From positions 1 through 64,000 of the forward strand of contig CAUYUJ010018865.1 of NCBI GenBank assembly GCA_963575745.1: DNA of 64,000 bases. Reading direction: 5' to 3'. Shown here piece by piece: positions 10,260 to 20,170 of the stretch. The translations under genes were made by a program, and so were the position numbers. The notes under the pieces are model-generated. The model made no database searches and was not told where the DNA came from. It saw only the letters and a list, made by a program, of their open reading frames with translations. Positions within the stretch are counted from its first letter, which is position 1. Each line of letters begins with the position of its first letter. The DNA is from Prorocentrum cordatum (lineage: Eukaryota; Sar; Dinophyceae; Prorocentrales; Prorocentraceae).

Positions 10260-11157
10260 AGCGAGAAGTACTCGTACGCCCGAGGTGAGGCAAAGCGCAC
10301 CGAAAAGGACAGGCGAGAGGGGAAGGAGAGAAGAGGCGCGGAGGGAGGGGACGAGGAACGGGAGGAGGAATGGGACGAACGGACAACTCCCCCCACTGTG
10401 AATGGGGAAACAAAAAGTGGCAGAAACATAAAAACTCGGAGGTCCGCGCGGATTTCTCGGATCGGCGCTGGACCTTGAATTCCAACGTGGGTCTGTTAGT
10501 ATACAGGGGGTCATAAAACAAACGTTGCTACACATTTCCTGCGTATCTGTGCGTATGCGGTCTCGCAAATCGGGGCGGCATCATCGCGACGCCAAGGGGC
10601 GTCGCGGACTCGAGCATTTGGCCTGGAAACACGAAGCGCACGATTACCCAGATCATGCAATTCTGCAACCAGTCACTGCGCTGTGGGGGTGCACGGACAC
10701 GCAAAACTCTGTTCAGCGAATCGTTAGCTGGCGCCCGCCCCGAACTCATGCCCCATCCCCCGCCTCTTCCAAATATCCCTTCGTTGTGGCCCCGCCCTCC
10801 TAATGCCCCTCCAATTGCCCCGGTCCTCATCATGCCCTTCATCCACATTGCCCCCCCCCCATGTGCCAACTCACGTCGTTATTCGTCGTCCTCCTGCGCC
10901 GGATTCGTTCCCCCATCGTCCACATGCCTGCCCTCCTCCCATCCTCTACGCCCTAGTGCACATCATGCCCCCCAGCTTCTGCCCCCCCCGCCGCCCTCGC
11001 CCTCGTGATGCTGACACCGATGATGCAGATCCTCCTGGGCTCATTTCCTCCGCTCTCGTCCAGTCCCGTTCATCCTTGGCCCCTCGGCCACCCCTCCTAT
11101 CGAACACTTTCCTTCCCACAACCCACCATCCCCAATCCCCCGCGCCTATGCATGCCC

Positions 11158-11390
11158 AGACCACGGCCCCGTCCTGGACCAGCCAGGAGACTCGCCGAAA
11201 GTCCCGCCCAGTGACCACTCCAGCGAACGGCGCGCAACAAATGCACAGTTGGAGACACGAAGTGTGTATTTCGACCGCGCACGACGCCCCCCTGGACCAG
11301 CCGGAAGAGAAACGCGAAAGTTCCCGCCCATTCAACACCACCCGCGAGGGGCACACTCCAAATACACAGATGGGAACGAGATCTGTGTAC
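11158..11390. repeat. Two ~120-bp degenerate tandem units
   Basis: Each unit contains CCTGGACCAGCC, a GAGACTCGCCGAAAGTCCCG-like block and a terminal CACAG hairpin. The first starts near 11158, the second near 11277. Confidence 0.6.
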
Positions 11391-11487
11391 ACACATCACA
11401 CCAATATCTGTGTAAACAGCGGGCCCACACGCGAAAATACACAGTTGAAGACACAAACTGTGCACACAGATCACACCTTGATCTGTG
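11244..11487. other. Array of five hairpins, 7-bp stem and 9-nt loop
   Basis: Stems and loops: 11244-11266 (CACAGTT/AAGTGTG), 11365-11387 (CACAGAT/ATCTGTG), 11390-11412 (CACACAT/ATCTGTG), 11440-11462 (CACAGTT/AACTGTG), 11465-11487 (CACAGAT/ATCTGTG). All have exactly 9-nt loops. Three stems are perfect and two have one mismatch at stem position 5. Stem position 6 switches A-T to T-A on both arms in one perfect copy. Function unknown. Confidence 0.75.
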
Positions 11488-11559
11488 CATTTCGAAAAGG
11501 TAAACGCACGCCACCTCGAGGGCGCCCCGACTTTGCCAACCCAGAACTGAGGTCGACAT

Positions 11560-11735
11560 GCCCAGCTGGGGGGGAATCCGGATGTACACTTCCCCGGCCC
11601 AGGGCGCCCCCGAGAGACCTGCAAATACACGCTTCCCTGGCCCAGGGCGGCCGCGGTGTCACGCGGCGCCAAAGCGGCCCCCAACAGCCCGAAGACGCCC
11701 CCAAAGGCCTCGAAGGACCCCAAAGAATGCCGCAC
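11560..11735. repeat. CCCGAAGACGCCCCCAAAGG-type degenerate decamers
   Basis: Degenerate relatives of the CCCCAAGAGG minisatellite (GCCCGAAGACG, CCCCCAAAGGC, CCTCGAAGGAC). Boundaries are approximate. Confidence 0.45.
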
Positions 11736-12521
11736 AGCAATCCGAAAACACGAGAGATGTCACATGGCATGGACCTCTTAACAGTCAAAGCTCCACGCGT
11801 CGCAATATAGACCACTGCTCTGGCAGGAGGGCGGACCGTGCCGCAGGCACCTATAATTTACATGTTAGCGATGCGACTGTGCTCGGCGGCCGTGCCGCCC
11901 GCATTTTGGGTGCGCCCCGAACTCTCGCATTGGCAATCCCCTCTGTTTGGTTGCGCCGTTGTGCTCGGATATCGAAAAAGCATTCACCACTGACGCGGGC
12001 ACGCGGCTCCAGGGACTTCACTTTCCGAACAAGGAGGGTGGACGAGGTAGGACGACGGAAGGTGGAGCAGGGAGGCAAAGAGGAACGAGGAATAATGAGG
12101 GTGGTGGGAAGGGGCGCTCCCCCGCCCGAGCAGCGGACGCTTTCGACACCATCCAAGGGAGGGAAGAAAGGAATGGGAACGGAGCAAGGGCGAGGACGAC
12201 AACGGGAAGCAAAGTGTCCCGGGTCCGCATATAGCCATATGTCTGCGATTCGGGTGCGCGCGCTCTCTTCGAGGCAGTTCAAGCCGAGCCCATGCTGAAT
12301 TCACTAATTCCTCAAAGCTGTGTAAACACTCTGTCCTCTGTTCCCTCTCCTATACAACGGCCTCATAACAGAGGGGCAGTGGATTCCAAGCTGGACCCCC
12401 CTCCCTGGCGCGCGGAGCGCGCCAGGGGCGGCGCCGGAGGCGCCGCCCGGGGGCCCCAGCGCCGATCCGAGAAATCCGCGCGGACCTCCGAGTTTGTATG
12501 CTTATGCCACTTTTTTGAAGG

Positions 12522-12690
12522 GGCCCCAGGACACACAAATAAATACACACAAATAAAATTATTCCCCATATTTTCCCATATTTTTTGGGTTTCTGTCTTC
12601 CCCCCCACTTCCCATATTTTCCCATATTTTCTGGGGAATCGAAGATTAAGTGTGTCTGTGTGTTTCTTTTCCTCCCGATGTTTGTTCCCC
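12522..12690. mobile_element. Family-7 short element (copy 1)
   Basis: Contains CACACAAATAAATACACAC, two CCCATATTTTC blocks, TTCTGTCTTCCCCCC and a closing GTGTGTCTGTGTGTTT. The outer ACACAC/GTGTGT arms are loosely inverted. A second copy is at 14855-15010. No ORF. Confidence 0.65.
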
Positions 12691-13090
12691 ACGGTGAAAC
12701 AACAACGGCGCACGGTCTTCTGCGTGCTCGGGCGTTCCTCGTCGGCTCCCGGAGGTCCTGCCTGCTTCCCAGCAGCTGCTTCGGCACCGCCTGGTTCCGA
12801 GGCTTGGCCTCCTCCCGGCCTCGTTCTGAGGCTGCGCCCCCCCTTTTCCTCCCTCATCTCTGGTTCAGTCAAGCTTCCCCCTGCCCGCTTAGCTTCGACC
12901 GGAAGAGGTGCGCTCTCGACCCGCGAGTCGAAAAACTGTTTCCCAGCAGCTGCGCCCCGCCGGGTAGCCCCCAGTCGCCCCGAACGGCCACAGGACAGGC
13001 CCGAGAGCCAGCACTCCTCGCACTGCTCCACGATCGCGAGAAGGGGGGTCATCACCTTCGGCCTCATGGGGATCTACGCGGGGGGTACCA

Positions 13091-13235
13091 TTAAATTGGG
13101 CGTGGATTCTCGACGAAAAAACTAAAAACACGCAAAAAATGCCCCCAAATGGTCAAACATACGGAAAAATAGTCCCCAGACTATTTTTTGACTATTTTTG
13201 AATTTTCCCCCCGCAGAGGGACAGGCCCGACTTCA
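13091..13235 (+). mobile_element. Family-1 TIR element with 8-bp TSD (7/8)
   Basis: 145 bp. Flanks GGGTACCA (13083-13090) and GGGTGCCA (13236-13243). The left end TTAAATTGGGC is diverged; the right end GAGGGACAGGCCCGACTT is typical. The internal palindrome AAAATAGTC...GACTATTTT is present. The upstream frame (GVITFGLMGIYAGG) stays open into the downstream sequence if the element plus one TSD is removed. Confidence 0.8.
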
Positions 13236-14196
13236 GGGTGCCAAGGCCGACCAAGAACAACTCCCCGGGACGAAAAGCCATGGCCCAGGGAGGAGCTGCA
13301 GCCCTCCAGGCGCCCAGGGGGTATGACCACATCACGACGCTTGGGCTCTGAGATCTCAAGGGATGTTTTTTTTTTTGGGGGGGGGGCTCAACAGCTCTCC
13401 TCCACCAAGTGCAGGAAATCTGACGGCGGTGGGGGGACATCAGCATGCTAACATGAAACCAGTCCGAGTCGCCTGATGACTCGCACGCCAGCACGCTGGG
13501 CGCAGGGGAGCACGCCTGAAATCTCGACCCCGGAAGGAAAAGGAGGCCCTGGAGGTCTGGCAGAGGCCCCAGGGTGCCATCCGAAGTCCCGCTGGGGGGC
13601 CTTCCTCAGAGGCCTCCGGAGGCCCATGTCATATCGGTACCGCTCTTCGACGGCAACCGGCCCGCAGGACGAGGAAAGACCCCGCGCGAGCCTTCACTTC
13701 TCCCCTCGTCCTGTCGCTCTTGGAAAGCCGCCGGGTGAGGGCCCAAGCATCGCTCGGACGTCCATTCCCTGTGTTTTTTTTCGGTTTCGTGCGTGTTTTT
13801 TTTGTAAATGATCAAGGATGCTCCTCGATGGCCCTCGCCGAAGGAAAAATGCACACGTCCGAGCGATGCCAAGGGGCTTGGCGTGCGCCCGCGAGCACCA
13901 CGGTGGCCCGCGAGCACCACAACGTGTTTGGCTGGGAACATCGGCAAGACGAGAACAGCCTCGGGCCCAAGAACGCCCAGACTCCTCCCAGAGCACGGAC
14001 TCTCAGTAACAGGAAGCAGTGGAACCAAGCAGGTAGCTTCGGTCTGGCCCGCCCTCTTTGCTCCCCCCCTCCTCCCAGCTCCCCCCCCCCTCCCTTCCTC
14101 TGTCCCTGCGTGAAGCACCCGGCAGTCGAGTGAAGAAGACGAGGACGACGAGAGGAGGAAAACGACGATGACGGGGGGAAGAAGAAGCAGGGATGA

Positions 14197-14290
14197 GGGA
14201 TGAGGGAGGAGGAGGAGGAGGAGGAGGAGGAGGAGGAGGAGGAGGAGGAGGAGGAGGAGGAGGAAGAAGAGGGAGAAGGAGAAGGGGAGG
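14197..14290. repeat. GGA trinucleotide array
   Basis: Pure (GAG)n about 14206-14262 with GAA-rich edges. Purine-rich imperfect continuation lies at 14500-14680. Confidence 0.95.
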
Positions 14291-14854
14291 CACTCTGTCG
14301 TAGCAGATCCCTGTAAGTATGAGAGCCGCTCTGCGCAGCAGGTCTAAATGATTCTTTGCTATCCGAACTGTCGCTGGATTTCCGAAGCATCCCCCAGAAG
14401 ACGCAAAACGTGGCGTTACCGGCCCCTCCTCCCCCCCCCTGGTAATGCCCGCTATCGCCCGGGAACAAAACACGCTCTCTGCTCACATGGAGTTGTAATT
14501 GAAGGAAAAGGGAGAAGGAGAGGGGAAGAGGAGGGAGGTGGACGGAGGAGAAGGATGGGTAGAAAAGAGGGAGAGCGGGAGCGGGATGGAGCATGAGGAG
14601 ACGGAGGAGGATGACGACGAGGGCAGGGAGAAAGAAGAGGAGCAAGAAAGGGGAGACGAGCAGGACAGGCAGGAGGAGAATGCCACGGGACGCCTCATTG
14701 CCCGTCTGCAGGCTCTCACCGCCGGCAGCGCGCCACTCTCTAGCCGCCCTTATGAGAACCCCACGGGGGACAGAGACTGCCCCGGCGTGCTTTCACCGTC
14801 TGGCCTGCCTGTCTCAGCTTGACACACCGAGGATGGGCACGAAAGGATGAAGGG

Positions 14855-15010
14855 GGCCTGGGACGCACAACTAAATACATACAACTAGCCGGACTCCCCA
14901 TAGTTTCCCATATTTTCTGGGCTCTTGTCTTCCCCCCACCTCCCATAGTTTCCCATATGTTCGGGGGAGTCGTCGATTCATTGTGTCTGTATGTTTTTTC
15001 CCCTCCTGAA
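14855..15010. mobile_element. Family-7 short element (copy 2)
   Basis: Same order as 12522-12690: ACGCACAACTAAATACATAC, CCCATAGTTTCCCATATTTT, GTCTTCCCCCCACC, TTGTGTCTGTATGTTTTTT. About 75% similar by eye. Confidence 0.65.
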
Positions 15011-15191
15011 AGGAATCGGTCCTGTGGGAAGCGGGTCCTGGACCGCGAGGGCCTCCCTCCGGGGGGGCAAGCCTTCATCCCGAAGCCCTTCGTGGTGGCC
15101 CCGGGGGGGCCCCGAGGAGGGCCCGAGGACGGAAGAAGAGCTTCGGGACCCGCCTCCTTCCCGGCGAGGGGAGGGAGAGCTGCGCCGAGGG

Positions 15192-15546
15192 CCAGGTCGG
15201 GCGGGTCCTCCTGCAGGCGGATTTGGGGCGAGAAGTCACGAACACTCCAGCAATACCCCAAAATAGTAAGAACCAAAAAGTCAAAGAATCGTCCCCCTAC
15301 GGCAGGTTCACGTCGTGACGACCCCGGCGTTGGTTTCTGACACCGCGTGGATCGTTCAACCTTGAACGATCGGCGGCTTTCCGATCGCGCGATCGCTCCA
15401 TCTAGGCCGACTCTGGGCCTCTGGCGGCATTCAACCTTGAACGCCCGCGGCGGGGTCGCCGCTGGTCGACACGACGCGAACCTACCGTACGATTTGTTTG
15501 GGCTGTGTTCGAAGATTCCTCCTGTTGCGGGACAGGCCCGGCTTCG
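15192..15546. mobile_element. Family-1 TIR element with perfect 8-bp TSD and internal insertion
   Basis: Flanked by GCCGAGGG at 15184-15191 and 15547-15554. Left end CCAGGTCGGGCGGGTCCTCC, right end GCGGGACAGGCCCGGCTT. At 355 bp it is about twice the family length. The extra ~190 bp (15291-15480) is a family-3 repeat containing CGTTCAACCTTGAACG palindromes. On the minus strand, removing element plus one TSD leaves an open frame across the junction. Confidence 0.85.
15291..15480. repeat. Family-3 dispersed repeat nested in family-1 element
   Basis: Contains GGTTTCTGACACCGCGTGGA and two copies of a CAACCTTGAACG palindrome. About 60 bp (15291-15350) recur at 61255-61316, and a weaker copy lies at 36200-36290. 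Confidence 0.65.
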
Positions 15547-15674
15547 GCCGAGGGGCACCGCGCGCGGCGGGGCCGCGCCTGGAGCTGCTCCCACTCGGCC
15601 TCCGCGTCCTCCGCGCCCTCCAGCGGGCCCTCCCGCGCCAGTGCGTCCTGGGCGGCGGCGCCCCACCCTCGGCG

Positions 15675-16112
15675 GGCCCCCCTCCTCCTCCTCCTCCTCC
15701 TCCTCCTCCTCCTCCCCTCCTCCTCTCCACCTCCCTCCTCCTCTCCTCCTCCTCCACCTCCTCTCCTCCCTCCTCCTCCTCCTCCTCCTCCTCCTCCGCC
15801 CTCCTCCTCCCTCCCTCCTCCTCCTCCTCCTCCTCCTCCTCCTCCTCCTCCTCCTCCTCTCATCCTCACCTACCTCCTCCTCCTCTCTCCTCCTCTCTCC
15901 TCATCTCTCCTGCTCTCTCCTGCTCTCTCTCTCCTCCTCTCTCTCCTCCTCTCTCTCCTCCTCTCTTCTCCTCTCTCCTCCTTCTTCTTCTTTTTCTTCT
16001 TGTCCTTCGTCCTTTTCTTCCTCCTCCTCCTCCTCCTCCACCTCCTCCTCCTCCTCCTCCTCCTCCTCCTCCTCCTCCTCCTCCTCCTCCTCCCTCCTCC
16101 TCCTCGTCCCCC
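15675..16112. repeat. Long CTC trinucleotide array
   Basis: About 430 bp of (TCC)n with CTCTC-rich interruptions at 15885-16020. The long frames across it on both strands are repeat artefacts. Confidence 0.95.
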
Positions 16113-16339
16113 TCGGGCCCCCGCGCTCCTCATCGGCGGCCCCCCACGGCGGCCCTCGCTGGGCCCCCATCGGAGGACCCCCTCGGCCACGCGCAAGAGG
16201 GACCCCGGGCAACAGCGACCCTTTTTACCGATGTTTGTTTTGGGGGGGGGGGCCAGAAGGGGTCTCGGGAGGCCTCGGAGTGTGCAGCTGGCGGGGACAT
16301 CCCCACAAAATCCCGCGAAAGGGGCCGAGTGAAATACCC

Positions 16340-16445
16340 CCCCGCCGCTCCCCTTAGAGTGCTGAAACCAGCGAATCGCCTGAGACATCCTCGCAATATG
16401 CTCCGAAAGCGAAACATGCTGGAAGAGAAAATGGCGAAACCGCGT
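16340..16445. repeat. Isolated partial copy of the 21-23 kb satellite
   Basis: TTAGAGTGCTGAAACCAGCG and GCCTGAGACATCCTCGCAAT match the satellite monomers at 21.4-21.7 kb. Confidence 0.6.
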
Positions 16446-17559
16446 GAGACACCCAGTGCATGGCCCGTGGGCGCGTGGCCCCCGGGCTCCGAAGCCTCCC
16501 GAGACCCCATGGGCAAGAGGGACCTTTTTGGTGCGCGGGCCAAGGGGGCGCCAGGCGGCCACATCCAAGCGCGCATGCCGCAGGCGGCCGCGAAAGCATC
16601 GCGCTCGGCAAGCGGGGGGGGCCCGAGGAGCCCGCACCAAAGGTCACCCCGGCGAAGGGCCACTCTCGCGCGCAGTTGACGCCCCCCTCGCCTCCGCTCG
16701 TCGGCCTCCAGGGGCCCGGGCCCCGGGACCGCTCGAACGCTGTGGGGAGGGGCGGCCTCACCAGAGGGGCAGCGGTGAGCCGGCCGAGAGCAAGCCCGCG
16801 CAGCGAGCAGGGCCCCGCGACGGCGGGCGAGGCCACCTGCGTGCATTCCCGAGGCCGAGCCCGACCTCAAGCAGGCGCGCAGGCCTCGCGAGACGGCGGC
16901 GGCGGCGGCGACGCCCGCGAGGCATGTTCGCCGCGAGCGCCCGGCCCGCGCGAGGGGTGCCGCCTGTGCACGCGCCGCCCCCCGCGTCAGGGCCCTCTCA
17001 ACGGGGGCCCTGCCAAATCAGGGCGTCGCAGGTAGGCCCGCCCGAGGAGGCTGCGGCCGCGGGCCGAAGCATTCTCCACTCCTCGCTCTCCACGGTGAGG
17101 CTTCGTGTGGCGCACAGACCAGCCCCCTCCAGTACAGCAGGGCCCCGAGCACAGGATACCTTCCACAAGAAACCCAGCCCTGAGACCTCAGGGCGTTCAC
17201 GGATTTTTGGTGTGGGCACGTCAGGCTTTCCATCGCACAACCATCGAACCCCAAGCGACCCAGGGAACCCTGGAGGCTAGCAGGATGTTTCTTGGAGGCT
17301 GGCCGCCACAGGTCACCCGAGCAGTCCAGCGCGGTCTCAACACTCCGGCCCCAGGGCGCGGAGCGCCCTGGGGGGGCGCCGCCAGAGGCGGCGCCTGTGT
17401 GCGGCGCCGCTGGAGGAGGCTGCCTGCGCGCAGCCCGAAGCCTCACCATCTCTCCCGAACTCTGAAAATCCTGGCTGGCAGGGTCCTGGTTCGGCGGCGA
17501 CGGTGGGGGCGAATATAACCCACAGGGGCGGGCATTACACGCATTCGCCCGGGCGCCTG

Positions 17560-17697
17560 ACCCCTCGACCCATTCCCTGGGACCGGTTTTTCATCCTGAG
17601 TCGTTTTTGACGGTCCCGAGGTCCGGTGAGGGCTCCCAAAGGCTGAAAATGGCGAAACACCTCCCCTCGTGATTTTTTCTCGGCGCGAGGGGGTCTG
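17560..17697 (+). mobile_element. Truncated family-2 element
   Basis: Lacks the first ~45 bp of the family; keeps GGGACCGGTTTTTCATCCTG through GGCGCGAGGGGGTCTG. Confidence 0.7.
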
Positions 17698-17751
17698 AAT
17701 ACATGTATCGCTCTCCCCCGGGCTAAGGCTATTCGCCCCTACCTGACTACC

Positions 17752-17915
17752 TACCAGACCACCCCAACCCAACCCGAAGACCCGAATTTGACCCGAATTT
17801 CGGGTTGGGGGGGTACGGATACCATGTGTTTTTTCAACGTTCCCCGACCCCCCCCCACTGGAAATCGAGGATAAATTTGGGCCTTCGGGTTGGGTTGGGG
17901 TGGTTTGGTGGGTGG
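17752..17915. mobile_element. Family-9 TIR element with perfect 8-bp TSD
   Basis: 164 bp between TGACTACC (17744-17751) and TGACTACC (17916-17923). TIRs of ~35 bp share ACCACCCCAACCCAACCCGA. No ORF. A second, shorter palindrome (CCCGAATTTCGGG) lies inside. Confidence 0.85.
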
Positions 17916-18144
17916 TGACTACCGTCGCCCCTGAATTCAGGGGGCCCCGACCACGCGCCGCCGGCGCCTGACGCCTCCGCGAGCGTCGCGCGCACGGGCC
18001 GGCGCCTCGAGGCGCTGCATGCAGCGCGCCGCGCCCGGGGCGCGGCGCGGCGCGGCGCGGGGGCAGACGAGGAGGCACGCGCGGCGGGCTCTCGCTCGCC
18101 CCGAAGCTCCGACGACGCAGAGATGGACTCGTGGATCCCGCCGC

Positions 18145-18325
18145 GCCCTCCTCCTCCTCCTCCCCCTCCTCCTCCGCCTCCTCCTCCGCCTCCTCCTCCT
18201 CCTCCTCCTCATCCCCCTCCCCTTCCTCCTCCCCTTCCTCATCCTCCCCCTCCTCCCCCTCCTCCTCCTCCTCCGCCTCCTCCTCCTCCTCCGCCTCCGC
18301 CTCCGCCTCCTCCTCCTCGATCTCG
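18145..18325. repeat. CTC/CGC trinucleotide array
   Basis: (CTC)n with CCG and CAT interruptions. A complementary GGA array follows at 18608-18845, so the two could pair as a ~280-bp-spaced inverted pair. Confidence 0.9.
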
Positions 18326-18387
18326 AGCAGCTTCTGGGACCCGCTGTCGGGCCCCGGGGCCATCCCGTCTGGAGCCCCGGAGAACGG

Positions 18388-18605
18388 TCCGGTGACAGGC
18401 CGTGCGGTGGCCTCGCCATCCCCCAAGACCTCACCGCACGGTCCGTCACCGAACCACGGCCTTGGGGCCTCGGAGGCCCCAGTCGCCCGAGACGCCCTCG
18501 GAGAACGACCCGAGCCCCAAAACCGTGCGGTGGTCCCGAATCCCCACTGACTCACCGCACGGTGTGGTCCCCACCCCGCTTGGGGGCCCCCGATCAAGCA
18601 TGGAT
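18388..18605. repeat. Family-5 dispersed repeat (copy 1)
   Basis: About 215 bp aligning with 63143-63366. Both contain several copies of ACCGTGCGGT/ACCGCACGGT, CAAGACCTCACCGCACGGTC, CCGTCGCCCGA-like and GGGGGCCTCCGA-like blocks in the same order, about 70% similar by eye. Confidence 0.7.
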
Positions 18606-18607
18606 CC

Positions 18608-18845
18608 AGGAGGAGGAGGAGGAGGAGGAGTAGGAGAAGGAGGAGGAGGAGGAGGGTAAGGAGGAGGAGAAGGAGGAGGAGGAGGAGGAGCAGGAGCAGG
18701 AGCAGGAGGAGGAGGAGGAGGAGGAGGAGGAGGAGGAGGAGGAGGTTAAGGAGGAGAACGAGGAGGAGGAGCAGGAGCAGGAGCAGGAGCAGGAGGAGGA
18801 GGAGGAGGAGGAGGAGGAGGAGGAGGAGGAGGAGGAGGAGGAGGA
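18608..18845. repeat. GGA trinucleotide array
   Basis: (GGA)n with AGC and TAA interruptions. Confidence 0.95.
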
Positions 18846-18967
18846 CCCCCCGGGGGAAGGAGTCGGGAGCTCCGGGGCGCCGCGGGGCTGCAAGAGAGCC
18901 CCTGCGCGTCCAGGTGCCCGCGCGCCGGGCAGGAGGAGCGAGGGAGAACCGAGGGAGAACGATAAGG

Positions 18968-19256
18968 GGGGGGGACTGGCGCGGGGGGGGGGGGGGGACG
19001 TCTGTCTTGACATCGGGGACACGTCGCCGACGGATCGGCGAGAACGATCCTGGGGACTGGCGCGGGGGGAGGGAGGAGACATCTGTCTTGACGTCGGGGG
19101 TACTTCGCCGACGAATCGGCGACAGCCCCCAATAGCGAGTCCGCCCCTTCCTGGTGGGGACTGGCGCGTGGGGGGGAGGGGCATCTATCTTGATATCGGG
19201 GATACTTCGCCGATAGATCGGCGACGGCCCCCCAATGGCGAGTCCGCCCCCTCCTG
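18968..19256. repeat. Three tandem ~80-105 bp units with identical-stem tetraloop hairpins
   Basis: Units start near 18970, 19052 and 19156 with GGGGACTGGCGCG. Each holds the hairpin CGCCGA-N4-TCGGCG (19025-19040, loop CGGA; 19106-19121, loop CGAA; 19208-19223, loop TAGA). The minus frame encodes the repeated peptide SPIRRRSTPDVKTDV with variants, so a coding role is also possible. Confidence 0.75.
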
Positions 19257-19435
19257 GGTGGGGCAACCTATCAGGCCCCTATCGGCGATCCATGGGCGAT
19301 CGGGGGGGCGACGCATCCCCTCCTGAGCGTACCCCTCCTAGCACTTCCCCTGATGGAAGGGCCGAACGATCAGAAGACAACTGTGTACCGGGTTCTCGTA
19401 CAGACCTGCCGCGTCATGCGTATCAGGCTTCCTAG

Positions 19436-19720
19436 GAGGAGGAGGAGGAGGAGGAGGAGGAGGAGGAGGAGGAGGAGATGCCCATTGACGAAGATGCTGC
19501 CAACAAACCCAGCAGCGGCCGCTGCCGAGCAGGCGACGCTTCTGCCTCGAGTGGGTCTCGGGAGGAGTACTGCTCCCCCTCCTCCTCCTCCTCCTCCTCC
19601 TCCTCCTCCTCCTCCTCCTCCTCCTCCTCCTCCTCCTCCGCCTCCGCCTCCGCCTCCGCCTCCTCCTCCTCCTCATCCTCATCCTCCTCCGCCTCCTCCT
19701 CCTCCTTCTCCTCCGCAAAG
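19436..19720. repeat. Facing GGA and CTC arrays
   Basis: (GGA)n at 19436-19476 and (CTC)n at 19577-19715, separated by ~100 bp of complex sequence. They are complementary in orientation. Confidence 0.9.
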
Positions 19721-19914
19721 TTGGCTGCTTTTGGGCCGACCGCCTTGGCCTGCTGCAGCCCCCTCGGGGCCAACCTCAGCACTCCTGGGATTCTCGCTGG
19801 CGCCGCCTTGGAGGCCCGGGCGCCGCCCCGGGGCTTTCATTGGCTGAACATATTGGGCTTCTGTACGATCTGAACGCTCGCGCCGCATCGGTCGCACAAG
19901 CATTCACGACGGCG

Positions 19915-20170
19915 CAAGGACCCCCCTCCAAGAGCAGCCCCAGATGGCCTAAGACGCCCCCAAGAGAGGCCCAAGAGGCCACCAAGGTGGCTCCAAGAGG
20001 GGACCAAAAAGGACGCATCCGCTGCACCGCGTGAAGCAAGCCCGTCCAATAACATCCCAAGACCCCCTAGAAGGCACACAAGAGGCCCCAATAGGCCTCA
20101 GCTCTAAGACGCACCCAAACGGGCACAAAAGCCCCTAGGAGTCCCCAGACAAGGCGTCCCAAGACCACCC
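19915..20170. repeat. CCAAGAGG-type decamer minisatellite (copy 2)
   Basis: Units such as CCCCAAGAGAGG, CCCAAGAGGCCA and CTCCAAGAGGGG, fading into less regular CCCAAG units after 20040. Confidence 0.65.

Larger units (their letters stand above)
10409..12516. mobile_element. 2.1-kb segment bounded by inverted repeats
   Basis: Positions 10432-10471 and 12456-12495 are a perfect 40-bp inverted repeat (left arm begins AAACTCGGAGGTCCGCGCGG). Weaker similarity extends outward to about 10411 and 12516. Candidate flanks GAATGGGG and GAAGGGGC agree at 6 of 8. The interior has no gene I recognise but holds the hairpin array at 11244-11487. A partial third copy of the arm word near 25149 means the arms may simply be two copies of a dispersed repeat. 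Confidence 0.45.

Noticed and set aside
10803-11810. 335-codon plus-strand ORF over the hairpin region
   Set aside because: Pro/Thr/His-rich low-complexity translation running through tandem units and decamers; no start context or domain.
15482-16680. Long ORFs (up to ~390 codons) across CTC/GGA arrays
   Set aside because: Homopolymeric Pro, Leu, Ser, Glu, Arg or Gly frames on all strands; trinucleotide repeats keep every frame open, so there is no coding evidence.
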